Of a stretch of 64,000 nucleotides of DNA, positions 41,727 to 50,342 are shown in pieces (the stretch's first letter is position 1; each line of letters begins with the position of its first letter). The notes below the pieces were generated by a model, which was given only the letters and a program-made list of their open reading frames with translations, had not been told where the DNA came from and ran no database searches. Source of the stretch: Halolactibacillus miurensis (GTDB lineage: Bacteria > Bacillota > Bacilli > Bacillales > Amphibacillaceae); contig NZ_FPAI01000004.1 in the NCBI RefSeq assembly GCF_900116255.1, forward strand, positions 103,678-167,677, written 5' to 3'. The position numbers and the translations under genes are program-made.

Positions 41727-42976
41727 TGGCTCAACTACAAGCAGAAATTATCGGTGTAGGTACCGAGTTGTTACTTGGTCAAATCGCGAATACGAACGCC
41801 CAGTGGATTTCTGAGGTGCTGGCTAATCAAGGTATTAGTGTGTACCATCATCAAGTCGTCGGAGATAATCACGACAGAATCTACCGTAGTTTTGAATTAG
41901 CAAAAAGTCGTTCTGATGTTGTACTTGTGACTGGTGGACTTGGTCCAACAGATGATGATTTAACCCGTGAGGTTTTAAGTGATTTTACGAAGCGAGAGCT
42001 ACATCAAGACGAGAAGGCGTTAGAACAACTTGAAACATTCTTCAAAAGACGCAACCGGACGATGTCTGAGAACAATCGTAAACAAGCGAATGTCATTGAA
42101 GGCGCTACAATGATACGTAATGATGCAGGCACTGCACCAGGAATGATCGTCATAGATGACGAGACAACGTTTATTATCATGCCAGGTGTCCCTACTGAAA
42201 TGAAAAAAATGATGGAAGATACTGTGCTTCCATACTTAAGAGAGACCTTTCAGTTACAAGATGTGATTGTCTCAAAGATGTTGCGATTTATCGGGATTGG
42301 TGAATCGCAATTAGAAATGGAAGTAAAATATTTGATTGAGCAACAATCTAATCCTACTATTGCTCCGCTCGCGAGTGATGGTGAAGTCGCGCTGCGATTA
42401 ACTGCACGTGCTAGGACAATAGAAGAAGCCAATCATTTAATTGAAGTTAGTGAGGCATCATTGTTAGCGCGAGTCGGTCAATATATGTATGGTTTTAATA
42501 ATGAAACGATAGCGGATGTCGTTGTGAAACAGTTAGTAAAGAAAGACTTAACGCTAGCCGCAGCCGAAAGTTTGACCGGTGGTCGGTTTAGTGATGCCAT
42601 TGTCTCGATACCAGGCGCTGGCCAAGTGTTTAAAGGGAGCATCATTAGTTACAGTAATGAAACGAAAACTCAACTTCTCGGGGTTAAGGAAGCCACGCTT
42701 TCGTCTTTTGGTGCCGTTAGTAAAGAAACGGCTATTGAGATGGCTAAACAAGCAAAAGATAAGCTACGTACGGATTTAGCTGTGAGCTTTACCGGAGTAG
42801 CGGGCCCTGAACCACTGGAAGGACATGAAGCGGGTACCGTTTTTATTTGTCTTTACTATGATGAGGCGCATTACCGGGTGGAAAGGTTCTCGTTTGTGAA
42901 TCACCGAGAATTGACACGAACACGGGCCGTTAAAAAAGCATTGGAATGGTTATATTATTTTTTAGAATCAAATTAA
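41726..42976 (+). CDS. cinA: CinA-family protein (competence/damage-inducible)
   Basis: A 416-residue two-domain protein: an N-terminal MoaB/MogA-like domain (GVGTELLLGQIANTNAQ, VVLVTGGLGPTDDD) and a C-terminal NMN-amidohydrolase-like (PncC) domain (LAAAESLTGGRFSDAI, FTGVAGPEPLEG). It lies directly before recA as in B. subtilis and Streptococcus, but a terminator and a separate recA promoter follow here. The final PncC motif reads VAGPEPLEG, close to the usual GIAGP pattern. Confidence 0.94.
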   Translation: MAQLQAEIIGVGTELLLGQIANTNAQWISEVLANQGISVYHHQVVGDNHDRIYRSFELAKSRSDVVLVTGGLGPTDDDLTREVLSDFTKRELHQDEKALEQLETFFKRRNRTMSENNRKQANVIEGATMIRNDAGTAPGMIVIDDETTFIIMPGVPTEMKKMMEDTVLPYLRETFQLQDVIVSKMLRFIGIGESQLEMEVKYLIEQQSNPTIAPLASDGEVALRLTARARTIEEANHLIEVSEASLLARVGQYMYGFNNETIADVVVKQLVKKDLTLAAAESLTGGRFSDAIVSIPGAGQVFKGSIISYSNETKTQLLGVKEATLSSFGAVSKETAIEMAKQAKDKLRTDLAVSFTGVAGPEPLEGHEAGTVFICLYYDEAHYRVERFSFVNHRELTRTRAVKKALEWLYYFLESN

Positions 42977-42990
42977 AAGAGAAAACCGTA

Positions 42991-43027
42991 AAAAGTGTAT
43001 GAATGTTTTAAATTCATGCGCTTTTTT
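42991..43027 (+). terminator. Terminator after cinA
   Basis: Stem of about 14 pairs (AAAAGTGTATGAAT with ATTCATGCGCTTTT, two G-T pairs) and a T run. Confidence 0.85.
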
Positions 43028-43041
43028 AATTATAAAAGGGA

Positions 43042-43055
43042 AGAACATTTATTCG
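43042..43055. promoter_or_regulatory. recA: Degenerate SOS (LexA) box upstream of recA
   Basis: AGAACATTTATTCG compared with the Bacillus consensus CGAACN4GTTCG shows two mismatches (first C to A, and G to A in the right half-site). It lies just before the recA -35. Candidate only. Confidence 0.35.
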
Positions 43056-43062
43056 TTTTTGC

Positions 43063-43091
43063 TTGTGTAATGAAGTGAAAAACGTTATGAT
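43063..43091 (+). promoter_or_regulatory. recA: sigma-A promoter for recA
   Basis: TTGTGT at 43063-43068, 17-base spacer, TATGAT at 43086-43091, 50 bases before the start codon. Confidence 0.6.
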
Positions 43092-43140
43092 AGAATGAGT
43101 TAAACACAACATTTACGTTGATTGAAGGAGGACATATTAG

Positions 43141-44190
43141 ATGAGTGAAGATCGTAAAAAAGCGCTGGACATGGCGCTAAAGTCAATAGAAAAGCAATTT
43201 GGTAAAGGTTCCATTATGAAGTTAGGTGAGCGCGCTGAACAGAAAATCCCAACCGTTTCAAGTGGCTCACTTGCCATTGATATCGCCCTTGGTGTGGGTG
43301 GTTATCCACGTGGAAGAATTATTGAAATTTATGGACCGGAATCATCCGGTAAAACAACTGTCTCACTTCATGCGATTGCAGAAGCACAGAGACAGGGTGG
43401 TACAGCAGCATTTATCGATGCAGAGCACGCGCTAGATCCTGTTTATGCTAAAGCTTTAGGTGTTAATACAGATGAATTACTTTTATCACAGCCAGACACA
43501 GGTGAACAAGCACTAGAAATCGCCGAAGCACTCGTACGTAGTGGGGCCGTTGATATCGTTGTTATTGACTCAGTCGCAGCCCTTGTTCCTAAAGCTGAGA
43601 TTGAAGGAGAAATGGGTGACTCCCACGTTGGGTTACAAGCACGTCTGATGTCACAAGCCCTTAGAAAGCTATCTGGTGCGATTAATAAATCAAAAACAAC
43701 CGCCATCTTTATTAACCAAATTCGTGAAAAAATCGGGATTATGTTCGGTAACCCTGAAACGACACCAGGTGGACGTGCCCTGAAGTTTTATTCCTCTATT
43801 CGTTTAGAAGTCCGTCGTGCTGAGACGATTAAACAAGGAAATGATATGGTCGGTAACCGTACCCGCGTGAAAGTCGTGAAGAATAAAGTTGCGCCACCAT
43901 TTAAACAAGCGGAAGTTGATATTATGTATGGTGAAGGTATTTCACGTGAAGGTGAAATGTTAGATATTGCCTCTGATTTAGACATCGTACAAAAAAGTGG
44001 AGCTTGGTATAGCTATAAAGATGAACGCCTTGGCCAAGGTCGCGAAAACTCAAAACAATTCTTGAAAGAGAATCCAGAAGTGAAAGCGGAAATTTATCAA
44101 GCGGTACGTGCGCATTATAACTTTGATGGCACCGCATCCGTTGAAGAACCTGTAGAAGCCATGGATGAACTATTACCAGAAGACGAGTAA
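43141..44190 (+). CDS. recA: Recombinase RecA
   Basis: RecA, 349 residues; strand exchange and SOS co-protease. Walker A GPESSGKT at 65-72, Walker B in [11 protein letters not shown], loop L1 [10 protein letters not shown], loop L2 [19 protein letters not shown]. The acidic C-terminus ([15 protein letters not shown]) is normal. GAAGGAGGAC precedes the start. It is monocistronic by layout: own promoter, terminator just after the stop. Confidence 0.98.
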   Translation: MSEDRKKALDMALKSIEKQFGKGSIMKLGERAEQKIPTVSSGSLAIDIALGVGGYPRGRIIEIYGPESSGKTTVSLHAIAEAQRQGGTAAFIDAEHALDPVYAKALGVNTDELLLSQPDTGEQALEIAEALVRSGAVDIVVIDSVAALVPKAEIEGEMGDSHVGLQARLMSQALRKLSGAINKSKTTAIFINQIREKIGIMFGNPETTPGGRALKFYSSIRLEVRRAETIKQGNDMVGNRTRVKVVKNKVAPPFKQAEVDIMYGEGISREGEMLDIASDLDIVQKSGAWYSYKDERLGQGRENSKQFLKENPEVKAEIYQAVRAHYNFDGTASVEEPVEAMDELLPEDE

Positions 44191-44218
44191 AAAGAAGGGG
44201 GGCTCCCCCTTCTTTTTG
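44190..44218 (+). terminator. Terminator after recA
   Basis: Stem AAAGAAGGGGG / CCCCCTTCTTT with a three-base loop and T run, immediately after the stop codon. Confidence 0.88.
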
Positions 44219-44236
44219 ATAGGATCCTATCAAAAA
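44213..44236. repeat. Perfect 24-base palindrome after the recA terminator
   Basis: Half-site TTTTTGATAGGA centred on a GGATCC sequence. It overlaps the T run of the recA terminator. It shares TTTTTGAT with the palindrome at 5302-5323. It could be a second, bidirectional terminator or a protein site. Confidence 0.45.
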
Positions 44237-44295
44237 AAGAACGTGAAAATAGATGGTAATAAAGGCCATTTCTGTCTGATTGTCATTTTGCCTTC

Positions 44296-44324
44296 TTGAC
44301 ATTAAGAAATTTGACGATTAGAAT
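44296..44324 (+). promoter_or_regulatory. rny: sigma-A promoter P1 for rny
   Basis: Consensus TTGACA at 44296-44301, 17-base spacer, TAGAAT at 44319-44324. The strongest promoter match upstream of rny. Confidence 0.65.
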
Positions 44325-44338
44325 GGAAAGTGTATAAT
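44311..44338 (+). promoter_or_regulatory. rny: sigma-A promoter P2 for rny
   Basis: TTGACG at 44311-44316, 16-base spacer, TATAAT at 44333-44338, overlapping P1. Gives a leader of about 100 nt. Confidence 0.6.
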
Positions 44339-44357
44339 TCTCGTTTTGAATTATACA
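44331..44357. promoter_or_regulatory. Ten-base inverted repeat over the rny P2 -10 and start site
   Basis: TGTATAATTC, seven bases, GAATTATACA. It covers the P2 -10 box and the expected start point, the usual place for a repressor operator. The binder is unknown. Confidence 0.45.
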
Positions 44358-44442
44358 AAAACTTAATGACGCATTCATATGACTATGAAAAGTACATGCC
44401 GACTTAAACACGAAAAAATGAATAGCAAGAGGAGGTGAAATC

Positions 44443-46014
44443 ATGAACTTCACAGAAATTTTGGTTCTCGTCATCTCCAGTTTGGCTATCCTAATCGTCG
44501 GTATTGTTGTTGGCTATTGGATTCGTAAATCGATTGCAGAGAAAAAGATTTCGAGTGCAGAAGAATTAGCTAAGCAAATCGTTCAAGAAGGCCATCGTAA
44601 TGCAGAAGTTGCGAAAAAAGAAGCATTACTTGAGGCGAAGGATGAAAATCACAAAATTCGTCAAGATTTGGAGCAGGAAATTCGTGAGCGTCGTCTTGAA
44701 CTTCAAAAACAAGAGAATCGCTTAATGCAGAAAGAAGAAAATCTTGATCGCAAAGATGATACGTTGGACAAACGTGAACGTATGCAAGAGAAGAAAGAAA
44801 CAACTTTAGCAGAAAAACAACAACAAATTGAAGAAATGGAAAGCAAAGTAGATGCGATGTTGCGAGAGCAACAAGCTGAACTGGAGCGCATTTCTGGTTT
44901 AACTGCAGACCAAGCAAAACAGACGATTTTAGAACGAGTCGAAAAAGAAGTGAGTCATGAATCCGCACTTATTATCAAAGAGGCAGAAAACAGAACAAAA
45001 GAAGAAGCTGATAAAAAAGCAAAAGAAATTTTATCACTTGCTATGCAACGTTGTGCATCAGATCACGTCGCAGAAACAACCGTATCGGTTGTCAACTTGC
45101 CAAACGATGAAATGAAAGGCCGTATTATTGGTCGAGAAGGCCGTAATATCCGTACATTAGAAACGTTAACAGGTATCGATTTAATTATTGATGATACACC
45201 TGAAGCGGTTATCCTGTCAGGATTTGATCCTGTTCGTCGTGAAACGGCACGGATTGCATTAGAAAAACTTGTTCAAGATGGTCGTATTCACCCAGCACGT
45301 ATTGAAGAAATGGTGGATAAAGCTCGTCGGGAAGTTGATGAGTATATTCGCGAAGTTGGTGAAGAGACAACCTTTGAAGTCGGTGTTCACGGTTTACATC
45401 CAGACTTAATTAAAATCCTTGGGCGTATGAAGTACCGTACAAGTTACGGTCAAAATGTCTTGAAACACTCCATTGAAGTGGCCCATCTTTCAGGGTTACT
45501 CGCAAGTGAGTTAGGACAAGACGTCACTTTAGCGAAACGAGCAGGCTTACTCCATGACATCGGTAAAGCGATTGATCATGAAGTAGAAGGAAGCCACGTT
45601 GAAATTGGTAAAGAATTAGCTATCAAGTACAAAGAGAAAGAGGTTGTCGTCAATGCCATCGCCTCTCACCACGGAGACGAAGAAGCAACGTCAATCATTG
45701 CTGTCCTTGTTGCGGCAGCTGATGCTTTATCTGCGGCAAGACCAGGAGCACGAAGTGAAACATTAGAGAATTACATTAAACGTCTTGAAAAATTAGAAGA
45801 GATTTCAGAATCCTATGACGGTGTTGAAAAATCATTCGCGATTCAAGCAGGACGTGAAGTGCGTATTATGGTAAAACCTGATGAAATTGATGATTTAGAA
45901 GCAGCCCGCTTATCTCGCGATATTAGAAAGCGAATTGAAGATGAATTAACATTCCCAGGTCATATCAAAGTCACTGTTATTCGTGAAACACGCGCAGTGG
46001 AATATGCTAAATAA
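44443..46014 (+). CDS. rny: Ribonuclease Y
   Basis: RNase Y, 523 residues, the membrane-anchored endoribonuclease that starts mRNA decay in Firmicutes. One N-terminal membrane helix (about 5-24), a long coiled coil (about 30-195), a KH domain (about 210-270, [15 protein letters not shown]) and an HD domain with HD at 371-372 (LLHDIGK). AGAGGAGGTG precedes the start. Two overlapping promoters and an operator-like repeat lie upstream. Its position between recA and ymdB matches B. subtilis. Confidence 0.97.
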   Translation: MNFTEILVLVISSLAILIVGIVVGYWIRKSIAEKKISSAEELAKQIVQEGHRNAEVAKKEALLEAKDENHKIRQDLEQEIRERRLELQKQENRLMQKEENLDRKDDTLDKRERMQEKKETTLAEKQQQIEEMESKVDAMLREQQAELERISGLTADQAKQTILERVEKEVSHESALIIKEAENRTKEEADKKAKEILSLAMQRCASDHVAETTVSVVNLPNDEMKGRIIGREGRNIRTLETLTGIDLIIDDTPEAVILSGFDPVRRETARIALEKLVQDGRIHPARIEEMVDKARREVDEYIREVGEETTFEVGVHGLHPDLIKILGRMKYRTSYGQNVLKHSIEVAHLSGLLASELGQDVTLAKRAGLLHDIGKAIDHEVEGSHVEIGKELAIKYKEKEVVVNAIASHHGDEEATSIIAVLVAAADALSAARPGARSETLENYIKRLEKLEEISESYDGVEKSFAIQAGREVRIMVKPDEIDDLEAARLSRDIRKRIEDELTFPGHIKVTVIRETRAVEYAK

Positions 46015-46022
46015 CGAAAGTA

Positions 46023-46053
46023 AAAGAAGCGGTCATAGGATCGCTTCTTTTTT
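46023..46053 (+). terminator. Terminator after rny
   Basis: Stem AAAGAAGCG.. / ..CGCTTCTTT (about 12 pairs with one G-T) and T run. Confidence 0.85.
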
Positions 46054-46085
46054 ACATCTAACGGTTTAAAATTGGAGGGGATATT

Positions 46086-46355
46086 TTGTACATATGGTTA
46101 TTGTTGATTCTTGCGCTAATTAGTCTCGCTTGCTTTTCTGAAAGTAAGGTGCCACGAAAAAAACTAAAACTGTTACTCAGTTTTGGGGCGGCGATGAGTC
46201 TTAGTGTACTCATGGAAGCTGTGACATATATGTTCGTTGAAAGACACGTGCTGGAAGGTTTATTGGTTGTGATTGTCTATTTTGTTATTCCACTCATCAC
46301 CTTTATCCCCGGCCAATTATTACTGTTTGATATTCGGTTGTTTCATCAAGATTGA
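46086..46355 (+). CDS. Small hydrophobic membrane protein of unknown function
   Basis: An 89-residue protein starting with TTG at 46086 behind a strong TTGGAGGGG site. Hydrophobic stretches lie at about 3-18, 29-50 and 58-82, so two or three membrane helices are expected, with a basic loop (KVPRKKLK) between the first two and a short charged tail. I do not recognise a family. It sits between the rny terminator and ymdB; B. subtilis has no gene here that I recall. The strong ribosome site and clean hydrophobic pattern support a real gene. Confidence 0.65.
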   Translation: MYIWLLLILALISLACFSESKVPRKKLKLLLSFGAAMSLSVLMEAVTYMFVERHVLEGLLVVIVYFVIPLITFIPGQLLLFDIRLFHQD

Positions 46356-46458
46356 ACATTTGGGACTTCCTTACATATTTGTTTCCTGGTAGTGTAAGGT
46401 CTTAGACTATGATAAAATGAAACCTGTGAAAATAGATAATGAAGAAAGAGGTTTATGT

Positions 46459-47256
46459 ATGCGAATTTTATTTATTGGCGATATCGTAGGTTCAATGGGA
46501 CGCGATCAGCTTAAAACGTATCTCCCACAATTAAAACAAAAGTATCAACCCCAGCTCACCATCGTGAACGGGGAAAATGCCGCGGCAGGTAAGGGTATTA
46601 CAGAAAAGATCTACAAACAATTTTTAGAGTGGGGTGCGGATTACTTAACAATGGGTAATCATACCTTCGATAATAGAGATATTTTTGATTTTATTGATTC
46701 CGCTGATAAGATGGTGCGTCCGGCTAATTTTCCAGAAGGGACACCAGGCAAAGGCATTGGCTATGTGAATGTCAATGGCACGGAAGTAGCGATTATTAAT
46801 TTACAAGGTCGGACGTTTTTACCGCCCCTTGAAGACCCATTTCGCTATGCCGATGACCTTGTTGATGAAGCGAAAAAACGCACCAATGTTATTTTTGTTG
46901 ATTTCCATGCTGAAGCGACGAGTGAGAAACTGGCGCTAGCATGGTATTTAGACGGTCGCGTGAGTGCCGTTGTTGGTACGCATACACATGTTCAGACGGC
47001 GGATAATCGTTTGTTAGACAGTGGCACCGCTTATATCACAGATGTTGGTATGACCGGTCCATATGATGGGATTATTGGGACGGATCGTGAGGCTGTGTTA
47101 AAGCGTTTCTTAACGCAGCTACCGGTTCGCTTTGAAGCAACAAAAACAGGTAAAGCTCAATTATCGGGTGTTGTGATTGATATTGATAACAACACCGGTC
47201 AAGCGAAGAAAATTGATCGCATTTTAATTAATGATGACCAACCTTTCTTCGGCTAA
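46459..47256 (+). CDS. ymdB: YmdB family metallophosphoesterase
   Basis: A 265-residue calcineurin-like phosphodiesterase: GDIVGSMGRDQL (metal-binding Asp), NGENAAAGKGIT, MGNHTFDNRDI and VGTHTHVQTADNR motifs. B. subtilis YmdB hydrolyses cyclic nucleotides in vitro and affects biofilm and motility choices. The start at 46459 follows GAAAGAGGT and gives the expected MRILFIGDIVG; the frame from 46417 has no ribosome site. spoVS follows 62 bases later. Confidence 0.95.
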   Translation: MRILFIGDIVGSMGRDQLKTYLPQLKQKYQPQLTIVNGENAAAGKGITEKIYKQFLEWGADYLTMGNHTFDNRDIFDFIDSADKMVRPANFPEGTPGKGIGYVNVNGTEVAIINLQGRTFLPPLEDPFRYADDLVDEAKKRTNVIFVDFHAEATSEKLALAWYLDGRVSAVVGTHTHVQTADNRLLDSGTAYITDVGMTGPYDGIIGTDREAVLKRFLTQLPVRFEATKTGKAQLSGVVIDIDNNTGQAKKIDRILINDDQPFFG

Positions 47257-47318
47257 TAGGTATAGTCTCCGCTTATTGTGAATATAGTGAAGGGAGTAAC
47301 AATAAGGAGGCTATCATA

Positions 47319-47579
47319 ATGAATGTGTTAAAAGTTTCGTCAAAATCAAATCCAAACAAAGTGGCAGGGGCATTAGCTAACGTCATACGTGAACGAGGAT
47401 CGGCAGAGTTACAAGCGATTGGTGCCGGTGCACTGAATCAGTCTCTAAAAGCTATTGCCATCGCCAGGGGGTTTGTTGCGCCGAGTGGTATGGATTTAGT
47501 CTGTGTGCCAGCCTTTACGGATATTATGATTGAAAATGAAGAACGAACGGCTATGAAATTAATCATTGAACCACGTTAA
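47319..47579 (+). CDS. spoVS: Stage V sporulation protein S
   Basis: SpoVS, 86 residues, the exact family length; an Alba-like small protein needed for normal sporulation and septation control in B. subtilis. The sequence LKVSSKSNPNKVAGALANVI and AIARGFVAPSGMDL are diagnostic. AAGGAGGC precedes the start. A sigma-H promoter is known in B. subtilis; only a poor candidate (-10 like GTGAAT at 47278-47283) is seen here. Confidence 0.96.
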   Translation: MNVLKVSSKSNPNKVAGALANVIRERGSAELQAIGAGALNQSLKAIAIARGFVAPSGMDLVCVPAFTDIMIENEERTAMKLIIEPR

Positions 47580-47583
47580 ACGA

Positions 47584-47613
47584 AGTGCCCTTTTTAAGGG
47601 TGCTTTTTCTTTT
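47584..47613 (+). terminator. Terminator after spoVS
   Basis: Stem AGTGCCCTT / AAGGGTGCT with two G-T pairs, loop TTT, and a T-rich tail. Confidence 0.75.
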
Positions 47614-47664
47614 GTGACAAAAAGGTGACAAATAATGAAAGCCCTTAATCCCTTAAGCTATACA

Positions 47665-47673
47665 TGGTACAAT
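47665..47673 (+). promoter_or_regulatory. Extended -10 promoter for miaB-ricA
   Basis: TGGTACAAT (TACAAT at 47668-47673); no good -35. It lies 42 bases before the GTG start of miaB. Confidence 0.45.
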
Positions 47674-47714
47674 AGACAGGTAAAACATGTAAGTTATTGG
47701 AGGCGACCTATAAA

Positions 47715-49229
47715 GTGAATGAACAACAAAAAACTCAGCAACAAGTAATGAAACCAACAACAAAAGAACACTTAGAACGGCTGCAACAATTACATAACGA
47801 CGCGACGTACGAACCACCTAACTTGAAAAAAGCAAGAAAACGATTAAAAAAAGATGTCGACATCCATTATGATTTTTCGATTCCAGAAGATATGCGACTG
47901 ATTGGCGAAAATCAAACCTACTACATACGAACCTATGGCTGTCAAATGAATGAACATGACACCGAAGTAATGGCGGGACTCTTATCTTTGATGGGCTATA
48001 CCGAAGCTAGCGAGATGAAAGAAGCTGATGTGATCCTGTTAAACACGTGTGCGATCAGAGAAAACGCCGAAAATAAAGTATTCGGTGAACTCGGTCATTT
48101 AAAGCCGATTAAAAAAGAAAATCCGGATGTCATTATTGGTATATGTGGCTGTATGTCACAAGAAGAAGGCGTCGTGCACCGCATCATGCAGAAACATCCG
48201 TTTGTCGATATGATTTTTGGCACCCACAACATTCACCGCTTGCCATCACTTTTAAAAGAAGCGATGTTTCAAAAGGCAATGGTCGTCGAGGTGTGGTCAA
48301 AAGAAGGTGACATTATTGAGAATTTACCGAAACAGCGGAAAGGTAAACTTAAAGCTTGGGTCAACATTATGTATGGGTGCGATAAATTCTGTACCTACTG
48401 TATCGTCCCGTATACGCGTGGGAAAGAACGGAGCCGGTTACCAGAAGATATTATTGAAGAAGTCAAACAACTAGCACGTGACGGATATAAGGAAGTGACG
48501 TTACTTGGGCAAAATGTCAATGCTTATGGGAAAGATTTGCCGTTTGATTATAGGTTAGGCCATTTGCTTGATGAATTACGAGAGATTGATATCCCGAGGA
48601 TTCGTTTTACGACCTCACACCCACGCGACTTTGATGATCACTTAATAGATGTCTTAGCTAAGGGCGGTAATTTACTTGATCATATTCACCTCCCGGTTCA
48701 GTCAGGTAGTACCGATATATTGCGGGTCATGGCTCGCCGTCATACCCGAGAAGACTATTTAGACTTAGTCAAAAAAATAAAAGCAAAACTACCAGATGTC
48801 ACATTAACGACCGATATTATTGTCGGATTTCCTAATGAAACGGATGAACAGTTCGAAGACACCCTCTCGCTTGTCGAGACAGTAGGGTTTGAACATGCCT
48901 TTACGTTTATTTACTCACCAAGAGAAGGTACTCCGGCAGCGCGCTGGAAAGACGAGACACCAGAAGACGTAAAAAAAGAACGTCTTCAACGATTAAACAC
49001 GCTCGTCAATAAACAATCGAAAAAAGCAATGGAGCGATATATCGGAGAAGTTGTCGATGTTTTAATTGAAGGAGAAAGCCGGAAAAATCCTGACGTCTTA
49101 GCGGGCTATACGAAACGAAATAAATTAGTGAACCTAAAAGCACCGAAAAGCTTGATTGGAGAGATTGTCCCTGTTAGAATAACACATGCAAAGACATGGT
49201 CACTATATGGTGAATTAGTGACAGAATAA
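47715..49229 (+). CDS. miaB: tRNA-2-methylthio-N6-dimethylallyladenosine synthase
   Basis: MiaB, 504 residues, radical-SAM methylthiotransferase that completes ms2i6A37 after MiaA (encoded at 54981). The N-terminal UPF0004 domain carries three cluster cysteines ([24 protein letters not shown]), the radical-SAM CxxxCxxC is in [15 protein letters not shown], and a TRAM domain ends the protein. GTG at 47715 is chosen because TTG at 47697 lies in the GGAGGCGA ribosome site. ricA follows after 12 bases; RicA-RicF-RicT has been tied to MiaB maturation. Confidence 0.96.
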   Translation: MNEQQKTQQQVMKPTTKEHLERLQQLHNDATYEPPNLKKARKRLKKDVDIHYDFSIPEDMRLIGENQTYYIRTYGCQMNEHDTEVMAGLLSLMGYTEASEMKEADVILLNTCAIRENAENKVFGELGHLKPIKKENPDVIIGICGCMSQEEGVVHRIMQKHPFVDMIFGTHNIHRLPSLLKEAMFQKAMVVEVWSKEGDIIENLPKQRKGKLKAWVNIMYGCDKFCTYCIVPYTRGKERSRLPEDIIEEVKQLARDGYKEVTLLGQNVNAYGKDLPFDYRLGHLLDELREIDIPRIRFTTSHPRDFDDHLIDVLAKGGNLLDHIHLPVQSGSTDILRVMARRHTREDYLDLVKKIKAKLPDVTLTTDIIVGFPNETDEQFEDTLSLVETVGFEHAFTFIYSPREGTPAARWKDETPEDVKKERLQRLNTLVNKQSKKAMERYIGEVVDVLIEGESRKNPDVLAGYTKRNKLVNLKAPKSLIGEIVPVRITHAKTWSLYGELVTE

Positions 49230-49241
49230 TGGGGTGACAAC

Positions 49242-49604
49242 ATGCATTACACAGATGAAGATATATTAGCCTTTACTAAAGGCGTTGCCGAAAAACTCAG
49301 TGATTTAGATGACGTCCAACGTTTTAAAGCTGTGAAACAAACGCTTGATGAGCACGAGAAAGTAAAACAAATGATCAATCAAATAAAACAACTCCAAAAG
49401 CAAGCGGTCAATCTGCAAGCTTATGGAAAAACAGAAGCAGCGAAACGCGTTGATCAAGACATTGACCAGATTCAACAACAAATTGATGCCTTGCCGATTG
49501 TGGAAGAATTTAAACAGACACAAGTCGATGTCAATACGATTTTACAGTCACTCGTGACGGAAATTAATCAGAAAATGACCGATGAAATCGACACAAGTGA
49601 ATGA
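49242..49604 (+). CDS. ricA: RicA/YmcA family protein lacking cysteines
   Basis: A 120-residue all-helical YlbF/YmcA-family protein (MINQIKQLQKQAVNL core), in the conserved place between miaB and cotE. In B. subtilis RicA (143 residues) works with RicF and RicT as an iron-sulfur complex promoting RNase Y processing, Spo0F phosphorylation, biofilm and competence. This copy is about 20 residues shorter at the C-terminus and contains no cysteine at all, so it cannot supply a cluster ligand. The terminator is right after the stop. Confidence 0.88.
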   Translation: MHYTDEDILAFTKGVAEKLSDLDDVQRFKAVKQTLDEHEKVKQMINQIKQLQKQAVNLQAYGKTEAAKRVDQDIDQIQQQIDALPIVEEFKQTQVDVNTILQSLVTEINQKMTDEIDTSE

Positions 49605-49614
49605 TTAGATAAGT

Positions 49615-49641
49615 AAGATGCCAACGGGCATCTTTTTTTTT
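49615..49641 (+). terminator. Terminator after ricA
   Basis: Eight-base stem AAGATGCC / GGCATCTT, four-base loop, long T run. Confidence 0.9.
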
Positions 49642-49643
49642 GC

Positions 49644-49670
49644 ACTTTTTTAGTCTTCTTGCATAGACTG
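49644..49670 (+). promoter_or_regulatory. cotE: sigma-K-like promoter for cotE
   Basis: AC at 49644-49645, 16 bases, then CATAGACT at 49662-49669, close to the sigma-K pattern AC-N16/17-CATANNNTA. cotE of B. subtilis has sigma-E and sigma-K promoters. The site is short, so chance is possible. Confidence 0.35.
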
Positions 49671-49704
49671 TCTTATATAAGCCTAACGATGTGGGGGTTG
49701 TCAA

Positions 49705-50217
49705 ATGAGTTATTTAGAAAATGATGTACGCGAAATTATTACAAAAGCGGTGATTGGTAAAGGGGAAAAAGAAACAGTCTCAAAACATGTGATTAAAACA
49801 CCGCATAAGCCAGATAATATATTAGGGTGTTGGATCATTAATCATGTGTATCATGCCAAACAACGCAATCAAAATACCGTTGATGTCAACGGTGGATTCG
49901 ATATTAATGTATGGTATGCGTTTAATGATTCGACTAAAACAGAAGTGGTGACTGAACATATCAATTATCAAGATCCTGTTACGCTATCTGTTACCGATCG
50001 ACATACACTAAACAAAGAAGCGGAAGTGTATGCGAAGATGACCAAACAGCCACACTCGATTGAATGTACGATTAATGAGAGTGATGGTACGATACAAGCG
50101 GAAGTGGAGAAGAGTTATCTTGTCGAAGTCATCGGTGACACGAAAGTATCCGTGAGAGTTGATCCGGCCTCTATTGATGATGAGCACTTTCACTGGTATA
50201 ATCAAAATGAATCATAA
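49705..50217 (+). CDS. cotE: Outer spore coat morphogenetic protein CotE
   Basis: CotE, 170 residues. Family blocks: REIITKAVIGKG, KPDNILGCWIINH and DINVWYAFNDSTKTEVVTE. In B. subtilis CotE encircles the forespore and is needed to assemble the outer coat. The C-terminus is shorter and less acidic than the B. subtilis protein, which ends with a long Glu/Asp tail used to bind coat proteins. Good GTGGGGGTTG site. Together with dpaAB and spoVS it argues for a real sporulation programme. Confidence 0.94.
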   Translation: MSYLENDVREIITKAVIGKGEKETVSKHVIKTPHKPDNILGCWIINHVYHAKQRNQNTVDVNGGFDINVWYAFNDSTKTEVVTEHINYQDPVTLSVTDRHTLNKEAEVYAKMTKQPHSIECTINESDGTIQAEVEKSYLVEVIGDTKVSVRVDPASIDDEHFHWYNQNES

Positions 50218-50224
50218 CAGTTTG

Positions 50225-50254
50225 AAGGCGTACATTTCGTGCGCTTTTTCTTTT
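50225..50254 (+). terminator. Terminator after cotE
   Basis: Nine-pair stem AAGGCGTAC / GTGCGCTTT (two G-T pairs) and T run. Confidence 0.75.
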
Positions 50255-50296
50255 TGTTAGTTTCACTTCAAAATGAAGAGAAGACATCACTAGATA

Positions 50297-50305
50297 TGTT
50301 ATAAT
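50297..50305 (+). promoter_or_regulatory. Extended -10 promoter for mutS-mutL
   Basis: TGTTATAAT with TATAAT at 50300-50305; no good -35; 38 bases before mutS. Confidence 0.5.
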
Positions 50306-50342
50306 ACAAACAGTAAATGAGAACGAATAGGAGTTTTTATAC

